A stretch of 64,000 nucleotides of DNA from Paracyclopina nana (GCA_019096065.1 JAGUCH010000007.1:2378501-2442500), one strand, 5' to 3'. Numbered from the stretch's first letter, positions 46,028 through 59,856 are shown. Numbers and translations are program-made. Notes: a model not told the origin generated them from the sequence alone.

Positions 46028-46496
46028 TTAGAACCTCAGCTTGGCAAAGAACCATTTGTTCTTGCCTTCCTTGTAGCGCTCCTCGAACTTGGTGCGGACG
46101 AGATGACGGGCCTTCTTCTTCTTCATGGGGTCCTTCAACACCTCCTTGTTGAGGTTGGCCTTGTCAAAGCCAATGTCGACTGTGTAACGGGTGGGCATCA
46201 AGTGATTGTAGTTCACCACCTGAAATCACGAGTCGATGGCTACATTATTTTCAACAAAACGTTGACAATCAACTCACCTTGAGGAAGGGCTTAACCTTGG
46301 ACCTCAGCTTGATCTTCTTCTTGGACATACGCTTGGTCACCATGCGAGGGTATCTGTCGATGCCGGCGATGAGAGCGTGGCCAAAAGGCTTGTCAGAGGT
46401 GCCTTCGTCGTTGGGCTTGACAATGATGGCCTTGCGACCGGCGTAACGGCCACTCAGCACAAGCACCACCTTGCCTTGCTTCATAATCTTGCCCAT
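46028..46496 (-). CDS. RPL27: 60S ribosomal protein L27 (eL27)
   Basis: Exons 46496-46278 and 46219-46028, phase 0; 136 residues, the standard length. Blocks: [73 protein letters not shown] and a C-terminus ending WFFAKLRF. The poly(A) signal (plus 45997-46002) sits 44 nt from the TBL3 stop, so the two convergent 3' ends nearly overlap. Confidence 0.98.
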
Positions 46497-47436
46497 TTTT
46501 GCACTTGGATTATTTTCAGTCGTGCAACAAAACAGACGTTTAAGGGAAAAGGAAGTTACCTAGAGTTACTTATTTCAACGAGGCTTTTGGCTGCTTAATT
46601 TTTGAAAAACGCCAGATATCGGGCGTTTCATGGACTTAAGTCGCCAAACTGCAACGTTGATGATTTCAATATGGTCAGAATTTTACCCCGGGCAATTTAT
46701 AGTTTTCAATATAACTCCTTACAAGGCTGCAAGAATATCAAGGTATTCTATTTCAGTGTTTTTCCTACAGCAGTTTTTATTCAATTTCAGCAAATCCTGT
46801 TCTCAAATCGAGTGAACTTAAAGCTGAAAAGCTTTTCACGTTTTTGTTTTCGCCTTAGAAATCTTGTCAAATCGTCAGAGTCAAAATAAAGTGAAAAAAG
46901 TGTTGCTGATTGATTGTTTTTATACTTAAAATACCCGATTCTGGCATTTTTGCTCAGATAAGCTGGCTATTTTAATTACGATTTCCAAGATTGAGCTGAC
47001 ATTATATCTCTAAGTGCGTAGTGCAGCCATTTCTGAGTAGACCGGGCCGATAGCTTTGAGCTTTTTTAAATAGCAGAATTTTCAAATTTGCAGTTTTTTG
47101 ATAATAAAAGCTTGGTAATCTGTTTGAACGTACATTAAGATATTTAGACATAATTTTTGAAAGGACGTTGCGAGCAAAGAAAATTACCTTACAAAACTTC
47201 ATTACAATCTTATGAGGCTTGAGCTCATTTTAGAACAGCCACTTTAGTGTTTTTTAAAGTTGTCTCATCTGCCTATAACAAAGGCACTGGCAAATTAATG
47301 AGAAAAGTCACATCAATGTAGTAGAATAAAATAGTATTCAAATTTTGCCACTTGTGCCATGAAACCCTAACGAAATTAAGTCATACTCAACAGCAACCCT
47401 ACAAATTCATCAGCCTCTTTTGAATTGGTAAGAAAA
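46497..47436. other. intergenic
   Basis: Between divergent RPL27 and RNF13-like genes; no feature recognised. Confidence 0.35.
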
Positions 47437-49753
47437 ATGGCTTCCAGGACAATTTTGGCCTTGGCTGCCTTTTTCTTCAAGAGTGGGATGAGTGAAGTTC
47501 ATATCACCGATGTCAACTACTCCACAACGTTTCTGACATTTCATTCAATGGCGGCCTCATTTGGCCAGCCCATTTCCAGTGGAGGCATTCATGGAGTGGC
47601 CTTTGAGGCTGTGCCCAGCTATGCTTGTGGTCCAATTGAGCCTCCACCTCACCTAGATCTCATGAACACGTGAGTTTTTCAAGAACTATTTCATCACCCA
47701 AAAGAAGCGCGCGGATGCATTCCAATCAGTCAGCTGATTTTGATTGTCAGTGAAGCGCCATCTAGCGGAGCTTTTTTAACTGTTGTAATTCCAGGAGTTG
47801 GATTGCGGTGATTTCCCGTTATGGAGACTGCTCGTTTGAGGACAAAGTACGAAATGCGATGAAGGCCAACTTTAGTGCAGTCATTGTTTACAACGTTGAC
47901 TCCAACAAGGTGCAAGTAGGTCCAACTTATCAGTAGTGCATCACTTTGCTCATTTTGCTTGTTGCTAGGTGATTCCCATGGGAGGCCAAGATGACGACTT
48001 GATTCCATCGGTCTTTGTCGGCTACAGCAGCGGCATCGAGATTCTCAGGCACTTCACCTATGCGAAAAATCCGAATATCAGAGTGGTCCTCACTGACGAA
48101 GAACCCTTTGACATTAATGCATATCTGCTGCCTTTTGCCATCGTCGTCGGCATCTGCTTCCTGGTCATGCTGGCGATTGTGATATTCAAATGTATTCAAG
48201 ACTACAGGTGAAAAACTACTCTTGATTTGAGTTTCCGCTGAATTTGCAGTGTTTTCAGCCACTGGTGACTCATGCAGAATTCTCTTAAAATTAAAGGCGA
48301 AGAATGCGGCACAGATTGCCCAAGTCAGCCCTCAAGAAGCTGCCCATTCACAAGTTCAAGCCTGGGGACCCATTTGAAACTTGCTGCATCTGCCTGGATG
48401 ACTTTGAGGAGAATGACAAGCTGCGCATTCTGCCCTGTGACCACGGGTACCACGCAAAGTGCATCGATCCTTGGCTGGTGAAGAACAAGCGGATCTGCCC
48501 GCAGTGCAGGAAGCGCGTGTTTGACCGCGGCAGCGGCTACTCCGGAGACTCGGATTCAGATCATGAGCAGCATAATGAGCGGAGGCCGTTGCTGGCTGCT
48601 CAGCCGCGGTCTGGTGGAACGTTTGGCGACAGGCCGTCCAGCATGGCCGCCATTGACCGGCTGAGAAGCACAGCCTCGCAATTTGGCACCCCTTCCACCT
48701 CGCAATCAGATCATTTTGCGACCATGTCCGAGTCAGCAAGAGGGGTGCTGCCCTCCAATTTGTGCTCGAGGTCAAGAAGGCTGAGGAGAGTGTACGAAGT
48801 GCTCGATGATGATGATGAGAGCAGCTCTGACGACGAGCCTCAAATGCACCAGAATCAGCCAGAAGACCGATCGCATCAGCCGCCATTATTAACGGTAAGA
48901 CATGATTAAAACTGCGGCCCAACTGGTACGAGTTTGCTCAGCACTTATCGCATTCCCTGGAAAAACAAACAAACTTCTTTTCCCGACATTTTGCGCTCTC
49001 AACAGAACGAGTTCCTTTGTTGAGACGATCTGTGATGAGCATTTGGTGTAATTTCACGCAATTTAATGCTCACAAGAACAGGCGTTCCTATGGCATTGTT
49101 TTAGTAGACTTCCTGCCGATGCACACGTCCATAGCAAGTGCTCTACTTTATGGAAATGGCAGAATTCGGCAGCTTGCCTAAAAAGGATTGATTTTTAATA
49201 TTTGTATTCCAGGCTGCTGCTCAACCTGCAAGCCAGTGTGATTTCCAGCAGCATGTGGCCGCGGAGGTTCATGTTCACTCTGCTGGCAGCCAGCCTAATA
49301 AAACTGACGACAACGAAGAGGATGAAGAATCTCCAATTGAAGTATCAATTTATCGCGAGCATGGATCATCAACTTCAGAGGAGGAAGATGACGATGAAGA
49401 GCCAAAGGTTGTCGTGACTACTCCAAGCTCGAGCACATCTCCGCCGCATCAAGGTAACACACTCACGCCAAAAAAAGACAAACCTTGTGCAGCTCACAGG
49501 GTCCTGCTGATTTCAAGTCTACATAGTAGAATCGCATTCATTTATCTTGTCTTAAGTCGATTTTCAAAAGCTATTTGAAATGGGCATTTTTCAATTTTTT
49601 AAATTTTGTATATTGCTCAAGCTGTGGAATTGCAGGACCCTGTGCTGTAGTTGAGGGCGCTCAGAGTCACACAAAATTGCTGTTAATAATTACAGAATTG
49701 CGTCTGTCCTTGAAGGAAGAATTTTTGATCTTTTTGTTTCAGAAAACGCGTGA
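47437..49753 (+). CDS. PA-TM-RING E3 ubiquitin ligase, RNF13/RNF167 type
   Basis: Endosomal/lysosomal membrane ligase. Exons 47437-47669, 47795-47909, 47969-48207, 48297-48894, 49213-49453 and a short last exon. Order: signal peptide, PA domain (YACGPIEPPP, WIAVISRYGDCSFEDKVRNA, AVIVYNVDSN, IPSVFVGYSSG), membrane span (LLPFAIVVGICFLVMLAIVIF), the basic linker KSALKKLPIHKFKPGD, RING-H2 (CCICLDDF, LRILPCDHGYHAKCIDPWL, ICPQC) and an acidic Ser-rich tail. The third acceptor (ATTAAAG) is weak but needed for phase. The 3' end is uncertain: an exon from 49743 would end the protein QENA at 49753, while an alternative acceptor at 49635 would run to 49784. About 478 residues. Confidence 0.85.
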
Positions 49754-49924
49754 AAGGAAGATGGAGGAGCTTGGAAGTCGATAGACATCATGGAAATTAT
49801 TAGACCTCGATTTTGTCAGATATCATTTGCAATGATTAGAAATGATCACGTGTATACAGCAACAACAACACAAAAGCTATCGTCGATTGATGTTTTTGAT
49901 AGAATATATGACATGACAATTATA

Positions 49925-50358
49925 TCCCGTTCATCTGCCCGCAAATTCCTTACGATAATGCACGCCGAACGCCTTACGGAAAGGAGAAAAATTGTCTTAT
50001 GACAAACACAAAAGTAAACTTCTGCTGATGCTAATACTTTGGAAAAAAACGGGTCAATTTTAAGACTATTGAAAAGTAAACACTCAAAATTACATTTAAA
50101 TTTCATTGCCAAACTGGTTACTTCTGAATCCATATTCATCACACAAATTCATATGAACCAACTCAAAAATTGCAGAGTTATTAGGTATAAGATACAGCAG
50201 AAATAATCAAAGTTTTTTCTGAATTTTGCCCTAAATTTGTTAACTCGATTCCTGGTTCAACTAGTTGAGAAGCCCTTCTTAAGTGGTTTGATAGCTAAAC
50301 TCCTTTGCCTTATGACAATTTTTTACTTTCCGAAAAGCAACTTTGCACATGAACGGGA
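49925..50358. mobile_element. MITE with TCCCGTTCAT termini, copy 1
   Basis: 434 bp flanked by TA on both sides; ends TCCCGTTCATCTGC and its near reverse complement GCACATGAACGGGA. A second, inverted copy lies at 55344-55776. TA target duplication suggests a Tc1/mariner-type non-autonomous element. Confidence 0.75.
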
Positions 50359-50920
50359 TATTAGCGTACCAGCGAGTTAGATTGGTCGATTAACGAGGGG
50401 TTAAAAGTTCGCACAGAGCCACGCACGTAATTTGATACGAAAAAGCAACGGTTCATGCATTGTGCTGCACACTCTAAAACAACTCTTCTTTCCATAATCT
50501 ATATTTTCGTCAGCTGACCCAGTTATACTTATAAAGTTGCCATGCATAAGCAGTGCGCTGTAAAAGTGGTTCAACTTTTTCGGTTGAAATTAATGGCAGG
50601 GAAAGACATGACAGTGTCTAATTTTGGAAACTCCCCTAAGTTTTGCCCTGAAAGCTGTAAACTCGATTTAATGGCACCACGTTCTATATACTATGCTGCA
50701 GTGGAAGAGGACCAAATTGGAATATTTGAAATGCGAGGCAAATTCCGTGTTTACAGGCCTCAATTTCGGCTGCGGTCAATGCATAATCCGCGTATTGCTG
50801 GCAACCTTGAAGAAATATATTGGGAGTTTTATTGAGTTTCAAAGACGTCAAATAGCTACTAATCTGATTAGGTTTAAAGTGCGGCCTTTGGATTCTGTTC
50901 GGCTGCTGCAACTGCCATTT

Positions 50921-51003
50921 CTCTTTCTTTTTCTCTTCTCTCGCTCGCTCTCTCTCTCTCTCTCTCTTGTTAAGTTCTGCAGTTTTCACCGTGTGTGTGT
51001 GTG
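50921..51003. repeat. (CT)n and (GT)n microsatellites
   Basis: A CT-rich run with about 13 uninterrupted CT units and, 20 nt later, a (GT)n run near 50991-51003. Confidence 0.85.
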
Positions 51004-52578
51004 CATGACATGCACTTCGGTGCAATTTGCGCCTACGTGACTCGACTGGCTTTTCAAAAAAGGCTCATTTTCCAAATAAAAGGCCCAACTAAAAAAGGTA
51101 CTTTCATGGCGGGCCGAACCTTTTTAATGCATTTGTTGAAAATTGTCAGTAGCTCACAAAGTCGAGCTTGAAGCTGATGAATCTGCGGTTTGTTCTTAGT
51201 TGCTTTGTCCAGAAGAGTTTTGACCAAAAAGTCAAGATTGATTGAACGGCGTTTCCACGCGCGTCATTCGTTGACCGAGGCGCTTAAGCCTCGCCTACGC
51301 CTGTGGATTCTGTTCGACTCTCCCCAAAGTAGAACGGCCGTAGAGCAAATTGCTTTGTTTCAAACAACAAGAGAACTTAAATCAATTTCGAGAGGAGATC
51401 CAAGGGCTAATTGCTCGATTAGTAGACCAGAAACTTCTGTTATCCCGATTGTGCGTGTCAGACGGGAAGCAATTCAGTTGTCATATTGATAATTCATCAG
51501 AAGAAGCAAGAAAAAATGAATGACGGATTTGTCATCGATAATCCGAGTAAATATGGCATTTACAGGTAGAAATAAGCGTTGCGGAGGAACTGAGAGACGT
51601 CTGATTTTGGTGCCAAAAGAAACCGGAAAAATAAAAGCACTACAGTGAACCGATGAATTAGAAAAATATTCTTTTTGCGTTTGCGCTTCATCATTTAGCG
51701 CCTGATACTGGGCGTTCTGAACAGATGTGCATTAAAGTTTCACAAATGTGTTTGCTGCTCTTTGAATCAGGCTGAATGGGCCATTTTTCAACATTTCTTG
51801 CGAGGGGGAATTCGGCCAGGTTTTTACGGTGCAGCTTGAGCTTTTCCCGAGAGGAAAAGGGACGAGAACAAAGCGTTATTTCACGCAAAACGGCCATCAT
51901 GAAGGTGCGGGGTGAAAACAGGTTTTGTGCCTTTCTTATCTCGCGTTTAGCTGGTGCGGTCATTCGGTAGATGACGACAAGAGCCTTCTCACCAAACGAG
52001 GCATTATCGAGAAATCATCGCTGCTGATCATCATTTGGGCCGGCCATCTCGGACATTTCTGTGGCTTTTTTTCGATTTCATCTCGAATCCCAAAAGTGCA
52101 GCCGTCGTCCGCACCTTTTCCAAATCAGAAACATTCGGCCATCCGCTGTGCAGGAATTGCGTGGCCAATATCTCTCCCGTCGAGATGCGCTCTTAATTAA
52201 ACAAATATGGATATAAGTATGCCTGATGGAGTTGACAATAGCAAAAACTGGAGAAGAAACAAGGCGACTTAAAAGTAAACATTTCAAGCTACCACCAATT
52301 TCAGCACCAAACTTGTAACTTTAACCAACTAGAAGGATTTCAGCTTGATTAGGGCCAACTTTTCCGCTGAAATGTTCAATATGCATGCGAACTTTGCCCT
52401 AAACTTGTCAACTGGGTTTATTTGGTTGAGAGGCATATTCCTTTAAAATGCGTCGTCCTCTCAGTACTATTAATGCAGTGTTCATCTATAAAGGAAATTT
52501 TTTTCCTTCCGATAAATTGCGTTTTACTCAAGCCTCCTATTTTAGTGCTGATCATTTTTACTCGCTTTTGATAGCTTT
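51004..52578. other. intergenic, no gene seen
   Basis: Only short unsupported ORFs. Confidence 0.35.
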
Positions 52579-52967
52579 ATGCTCTGTTCATCTACAAACT
52601 CCTTAAGGAATCGGAACGCGAAATTCCTTTGCGCAAATGAGTTCTCAGTACATAAACTAGCTGCGTAGAGTTGTCATTATGCATGGATTTGTCATAATGC
52701 ATTCCTTAAGGAACGGTAGATGAACAGTATATAAGTAAACCACTTTTCCCATCTCTTTTGGTCATATGAGTTTGAAGTGTTTTGATTAATCAGAAAACTT
52801 AGGCATTTCATTTATATACTGTTCATCTACCGTTCCTTAAGGAATGCATTATGACAAATCCATGCATAATGACAACTCTACGCAGCTAGTTTATATACTG
52901 AGAACTCCTTTGCGCAAAGGAATTTCGCGTTCCGATTCCTTAAGGAGTTTGTAGATGAACAGAGCAT
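52579..52967. repeat. large palindrome made of two inverted MITE copies
   Basis: Two 156-bp arms, almost perfect reverse complements, around a spacer of about 77 bp. Each arm begins with the ATGCTCTGTTCATCTAC end and closes with GGTAGATGAACAG and TATATAA. Internal small palindromes CCTTAAGG and CCTTTGCGCAAAGG recur. The spacer itself is repeated inverted at about 53.03-53.09 kb. Confidence 0.85.
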
Positions 52968-54941
52968 TAAGGCTGTCGTAAGATTTTAAGGAAACGAGGC
53001 ATAGATGAACACCCCATAAATGAAGTGCTCAAGTTTTCGTACTTCTGATTAATCATAACGCTTCAAACTCATGTGGCCCAAGGAGGTGATAAAAATGGTC
53101 TAATCGAAGCTGTCAAGAGTAGCCGTATAGGAAAACGCAATTTAAAGCAAGGAAATGAAATTTCCTTTTTGGGCGAACACCGCAGAAATCATAACATTGA
53201 CACGAGTCTTTCACGCGATTTTTATGGGCAAAATTGGCGTGAAGACGGAGAAGAAGACATCCAATGCTGCTTGGAGCATTCTTTAGTAAACTTTGATGTA
53301 AGATTGATTGAACGAGAATTATTTCTGCTATTTTAACAATTGTGCGCATGAAAAAATATGCACCGTTTTGCCACCAAAAAAGTATTTCCCATATTTTTTC
53401 ACTCGATAGCGACAAAATGTAATGAACTTTTCATCCCGATTCTCCGGCATGTTTAGAGCTTTCGTCTCTGGAATGGTCCACTTGCTAAAAATGAATCTTC
53501 GGTTGATGATGAAGAATGGCCCACAGTTGGCTATCGTGAGATGCGACTTTTTTGCCCGTCATTTGCGAAAATTGTCCGTTTCACCCGTGAGCCATCATCG
53601 TTTCGACGCGACCATTTCTTCCGCTTTGACCGGAAACTCCTTGGGGAATAGGATCGCGATCTGGGCTTCTGGATGCGCATAACGGTCATTTTTTTGCTCT
53701 TTGACTGAGTACGCCGTAATGCTGCATCAAGGAAAACGATGACGCGAAGCCGGGCCGAAGCTTCCGCTTTCCAATGGATAGCTGATATTGGCAAAACGCT
53801 AAAAAATATCCATAGCGCTTAATTGGAAGCGTTGATCCAAATTGGGATCGGGATGCTAATTTTGCATTAGTTCCGTTTTTGCCCAGGACCCGCGTCAATT
53901 CCTCATCTCGCACTTTAGCGGCCATCCATGCGATCGCGCGTTGACGATCTTAGAAGTGCATTTAGAAAAAAAGATGCCGTCGTCCATCGGTGGCATGGAA
54001 ATCGTCTGAAAATCGAGGATGCATTGAAGAGGCCTTTTTGCTAGGCCAAGGTTTCATTTTGGGGTGTGATGACGAGCATTGTTGTTCAGCTGCGCGTTGA
54101 GCAGTGGAAGCAAGCTGGCTTCCTTGCCCTACCTTGCTTCGCCACGATGCAGCCCCGCGCAGCCCAACGCGGCCTTCGCGGGGCGGAAAACGGCCATGCT
54201 CGCCATTGGCAACGCCAGCTACGACGCAATTCAGCCTGCAGGACTTTCTGCTTTTTGGACAACAGCCATTATATATTTCAATTCGTTTCTTTCAACCGAC
54301 ATTTTCGAGGAACGCGCGGCAATCCTTCCATTTTGGGCCGACGATGACTTTTTCTTCACCATTTCACGTCGTTCTCGAGCGGCAGCGGCATCGATTTTTC
54401 ATCGACGTGGGATGGTACCGTTCGTTACACTATCCGACACATCTGGGGACGCATCCTGACTCACTTGGCTTTCACCTCCAAGGGGCTTCTTTGCCGATCC
54501 GCTGGTTAGCCCCCCTTGCGAGACGGAGAGCATTTGGCCGTCAATTTTTCCAATTTTTCAAAACTAAACGCGAAAAGGCTAATGATGGACGAAGCTGACA
54601 AAAAAACCGACCTCCTTGAACGTACGTAAGAAAGGAGGTTTTTCGGCCTCGGGGTGGGACTAATGGCTCCCCTCTCGGTATTCCCTCAAGAAAGACATCA
54701 CGGCTCGCGTCTCGATGATGCCAAAAGTGCAAGTCTCCTCCGCGCTCACGAGTCTCAGGCGTGTTTGGCCAAAATGATCGCGCCAAGTCATCAGTTTTGG
54801 GAACGGCTTGCAACGAGATCGGGGAAACGGTGCTAAGATCGAATTGTGACGGCCGAATGACGCCGAATTAAAATTGGCAAAGGGATCCAAGACCAAATCC
54901 ATGCATTCTGCTCTCCATAATGCACGAACTTCAAGCGGTTC
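52968..54941. other. intergenic with MITE fragments, CpG-rich
   Basis: 52.97-53.09 kb contains a fragment ending AGATGAACACC and an inverted copy of the neighbouring palindrome spacer; the rest is CpG-rich DNA without a supported gene. Confidence 0.35.
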
Positions 54942-55098
54942 ATGCTCTGTTCATTTACAAACTCCTCAAGGAATCGGAACGCGAAATTCCTCCGCGCAAA
55001 GGAGTTCTCAGTACATTAACGATCTGCGTAGAGTTGTCATTACGCATGGATGTGTCATAATGCATTTCTTAAGGAACGGTAGATGAACAGTATATAAG
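54942..55098. repeat. third copy of the GTTCATCTAC MITE
   Basis: 157 bp, same orientation as the left arm of the 52.6-kb palindrome, with scattered substitutions (for example CTCAAGG for CTTAAGG). Confidence 0.8.
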
Positions 55099-55343
55099 AA
55101 GGTTGGAAATTGGTTTAACCTGAATTCACAATTCGATCTCATTACCGACACCCGCTTGTTTGCGCACTGAGAAGGCAGTGAACGATGTAGCGTTCCTATT
55201 CCCCAAGAAGTTTTCTAAAGCAATTCTGCGTTTTCAAGGGCTGCTTCCTTTCTGATCATTAAGCTATGATGTTGCAAAAATATATGAACGACGCAAAACC
55301 CACTTGAAAGCAAAAATACATAATTTTGTTAGTTAGCCTTCTA

Positions 55344-55776
55344 TCCCGTTCATGTGCAAAGTTGCTTTTCGGAAAGTAAAAAATTGTCATAAGGCAAAGG
55401 AGTTTTGGTATCAAACCACTTAAGAAGGGCTTCTCAACTAGTTGAACCAGGAAACGAGTTAACAAATTTAGGGCAAAGTTCAGAAAAACTTTGATTATTT
55501 CAGCTGTATCTTAGATGTAACAGCTCTGCAATTTTTTAGTTGATTCATATGAATTTGTGTGAAACATATTGATTCAAAAGTAACCAGTTTGGCACTGAAA
55601 TTGAAATAAGCTTTGTGAGTGTTTACTTTTCAATAGTCTTAAAATTGACCCGTTTTTTCCAAAGTGTTAGCATCAGCAGAAGTTTACTTTTGTGTTTGTC
55701 ATAAGACAATTTTTCTCCTTTCGGTAAGGCGTTCGGCGTGCATTATCGTAAGGAATTTGGGGGCACATGAACGGGA
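55344..55776. mobile_element. MITE with TCCCGTTCAT termini, copy 2 (inverted)
   Basis: 433 bp, TA-flanked, reverse complement of the copy at 49925-50358 with few differences. Confidence 0.75.
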
Positions 55777-58700
55777 TATTCATGTTCTGCGGTAAAAATA
55801 TTTTCGGCTTGATGACATATTTTAACATACCAGCATGAAAGAAATTAATTTTGCATAGAATAAAGTTAGCGCGGATGGGATGAAACAGTACCCATGAAAA
55901 CGCTGCTCGGTCCCAAGCTCAGCTCGTCCTCCGGAGGAAAACAAGTTGTCTCAGTTTTCTCCTTTTGTCTGCTGAAGGGTAGCATTCACACATAATAGGG
56001 TGTTCACCTATGCCTCGTTTCCTTAAAATCGTACGGTATCATTAAATGAACAGCTAAAGTTTTCGTACTTCTTACATTAAATCACTTCAAACTCCTAAGA
56101 CCTAAAGAGGTGCCAAAGATAATTGAAGCTATCAGAAGTGATGAGAACTGAAATAGGGGGCAAATTCATTTAACGTTGGAAAGATTCTCCTTTGTAGGTG
56201 AACGCCACATTATTTTTCATTGGAGAAAAACATGACCTGAGAATGTGGCCGAAGCATGACCATAAGGATATGTTGAGCTCGTCTGGTGTCTTGATTAAAG
56301 TTCGCAATCCTCTACTATTACCATAAAAAAGAATAAGCTTGAGATAATTCTCTAGAGAATAAAAATGTTGAAGCTTTGGCTAAACTGAGGCCATTTATCA
56401 ATGAATTGGTAAAGTTTAGGAAATGCTCGCATCATGGTATTTTTGAATTATGGCTGCCTCAGTTGAAGAATTTTTTCGTCCAGAATTTGTTTCTTTCCAC
56501 TCTAACTACTCTAATTTGCTACTAATATCGGAATTTTGATCAAAGTCTGCCTTAACTTTGAAGGTGAGCCTTTTACATTAGTTTTACTTTATCATAGGAC
56601 CTCATAGATTGAATTTCTCAGGGTTGTTCCATTGTGCTGCTTACGTCTCCAGCTTGATTGTTGCAAGTTTCACCTTAAATAGCTCTCAAAAGCGACGAAG
56701 TAAAGCATTTCCCCCCTCGATTCTTAAAGCTGACCAGAGTGAATGTGAGACACTTTGCCGAAAAGTGTCCGTAGATTGGCTAAAATGGCACAAAAATTGG
56801 CACAAAGGTTGAGTGCGCGCGGCAATAGCGTGACGCCTTCGGATTCTGTGCGTACCGTTGTTGCATAGCATAGCAGATAAGATGGCGACTCCCCAATTCA
56901 TGCCAGCTGCTGCTCCAAACTAAACAACGAGGGAAAAATGACGCCGTTTTTTTCACTTCTCCATATCGAGCAAATGGCTTGGATTTGCAGCTACCAGGCT
57001 CATCATCAAATGTCTGAAAATGAGCCCGCAATTGGCAAGTATTGATTGCTGAACATTCAGGTAGACATATCGGCTGGTCAAGACCACGCAAGTTTGCTCA
57101 AGCTCAGCTGTTGTTCGTACATGAACAAGACATGTGTGCATTTTCTCACACTTTTGATAATGCGACAACTGCATATACAGACGAGGAGAGACAGGCTCGA
57201 TCATCTCGCCCACATCTGGATTTCGGCACACGCTGAGGCAAATTTGTCTTGAATCTAAGCTGAAAGCTCTAATGGTAGTGGGGAAAAGCCCATTGACCAC
57301 CGTCAGGCCTTACCTAAAAACCCACGCCAATCTTAAAGCATTATATTCAGACATCGCAAAAGATTGAATGGCAAATAGCATTCCTCAGAAAGGACCAAGT
57401 ACATGTTTTTCAAATATGCTTTTTTGGCTTGCTTTAGTCGTATGCATAGTTGCAAAGTTGATTTTATATGATGTAATGAAGGTCCTCTGTGCAATTAAAG
57501 AGCGCCGTTACAAATGAGTTGATGGGTAGCCCGGCAACGCCCTCGAGAAGGTGATTTAGAATGTTTTCATCTCTGCGCTTCTTTGATTTGAGACCGTCCA
57601 TAAAAGGCTTGCTTGGAATCCCCACAGTGAGACAATGGTGGCAGCTTGCGTTTAATTCTGAACCCGCTTTTTATCTGTGCATTCATCAATGATGGTAGCA
57701 GTCTCAATGCGTGTGACAGACAAAGCAAAGAGCCACAGCGGACCTCCGTTTTGTTTACTTTTATTACATTGTATAGCTCTTTTACCCCAAAATGGCATGG
57801 ATGAACGGGTGCGCGTTCACTCAAAAGGGAACGGTGATAACTGCGCCGTTTCTATTTGGACAGGGCAATAATAGAAAAGGGCTACCAGATCGATCAATAA
57901 TGCCCCAAAATTGACTTCCTGGCTGCCGGAATGTTGGCGGCCATATTTTGTGCCCACATCCATCTCATTTGACAGGCAATGAAGCCAAATTCCGATGAAG
58001 ATCTGGGTGAAATTATAAATGGCTTCTGAAATGAGGGGCAGCTATAGGCTGCATTCTTTGCTGCTAGCTGTTGATCATTTCGACTATGGAAATTCTTGAA
58101 GAAGGCTCGATCACATGAGCTGAGAGGAGTGCATGCAGTCATGCAGCAGAGCTGTTTGTTTAGCTGCAAAGTCTACCTGGACACAGTGGGCACCTCGAGG
58201 CCGTAAAAACGCAATTTCTCACCACGTTCTCCGCCGGTCATGTCCAATCGTTTCGTCCATGAATGCTATGAAAGCAAAGACACTTTTTCCACACTCCACC
58301 CCCGCTGTGGTGCTAACGGCCTCAGGCTCAAAAATTCACTTTGGGCTCTGAGCTCGCACTTGGCGTCGTTGTTTCCCATCACGAATTGTTCAGCTTCATA
58401 AAAGTAGTCTGCGTTATGCTTGAGAACACACGCATTTACCATTGATGTCCCTATGAAATCATTTCCTTGCTCACTCGCCTCGATGTTTTTGATCATCTCG
58501 ACGTGCATAAGCCAGCTGACCTCACCGAGTTACCCTTCAAATTTGGATGGCCATAAAACTCAAGCGTAATGGCTCTAGGGACTAATCAAAAGCTAGATAG
58601 CTTCATTTTCAAACAGAAGCAGCCTGCAGTTTGATTGCAGAGGCTAAACTTCGTCATCGCGTACGTTCCGGCGGGATGTTTTCTCACTTTTTTGGCTTCA

Positions 58701-59856
58701 TGCGAGAGAGATTTGACTTCATCATGAAAGCTTTTTAGTTAGTCTGCGGCTCACCATGTAAGCCATGCTCACCCCTCGAGAACGCCAACTAGCGGGGAAA
58801 GTTAATTTAAGCTTTCCGAGCAGACGAACTTTCGAAACAAGCCCAGATAAACTTACTGAGTATGGTCGCAATGCGTGAGTGCCACTTTTCACGCAACCTC
58901 TCAGCATTTAAATATTAGACGTGGTGGGAAAATGCTTTGCTCGGCTAGAGTGTATTTCTAAAACAACGCGTCTAGATCATTGGCTTAATTGCCGGAATCA
59001 GCTCCTTCTTTGAAATCCACTGCCATCATTTCAACGACGTGCACTCAAAGTTTCGCGTAATCTTCGTGTCACGGCTTTCACGGGGGGACACGTGACCTTT
59101 TTATCTGGTGATGGATCGACCGTGATGATGATGGCGATGGAGATTTGATGCTCATTATTTACTCTGTTGCGGTTTATGAGCTGCACCATCAACCAATCGA
59201 TGAAACGTGTGTTCACGAGCGGATTGGGCTGAATGTGCACTCGTTCGAACAACGGCAAAAATCGAAATGCTCCAGTTTTCGTGATTCTGATGCGAGTGTG
59301 ATTTCACGCAGGGGAATCTCTTTTAGGTGAACGGAGCATCAAAATACGCGGCAAGCCAAAGGTATGCGGCAAAACTGAGGACTGAATTGTAATGCTCATG
59401 TTATGCTTGGAATCGATATTTGGGGTCAATTAAAAAAAATCCGGAAAAAGCCCAATATTAAGATAGCCATCTGGCCGCGACATGCAATGCACTTTGATTG
59501 CGATCTCCGTACGTAGGAAAAGCTAGGGTTCTATAAATTCCTCCGCGACTTCGTAGCACTACCTTACAGGATAACCCATAGAGAAAATCAGCTGCACCCG
59601 TTCGGAACAATTTTCCTAGTCCCCCATGAACTGTTCCAAATGGGGTCAGCTGTTGCCTCTGCATGTTACCCTATGGCGCGGTAAAACGAAGTCGCGGAGG
59701 AACATCTAGAGCCCCGGGAAAGGCGACCTGCGCTTGCCATCAGCTCGATGACGGGTCAACCCACGAGCTGCAAATGACGACCGTAAAAATCGCCCGGGTT
59801 GCAGCGAGCAACCGGGGCGAAGATGACCTCTGCAACGGAAGTAAGAAATAGGCGCC
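55777..59856. other. intergenic, no gene seen
   Basis: 4 kb. Near 56.0-56.1 kb a fragment shares GTTCACCTATGCCTCGTTTCC and AAGTTTTCGTACTTCT with the 53.0-kb region. No supported exon chain found; a small peptide gene could be missed. Confidence 0.3.

Noticed and set aside
49635-49784. Alternative last exon of the RNF13-like gene
   Set aside because: Possible, but the downstream acceptor at 49742 is preferred because it gives a compact tail; not decided without RNA evidence.
58266-58508. 80-residue minus-strand ORF
   Set aside because: Looks protein-like in part, but no family or flanking exons could be supported.
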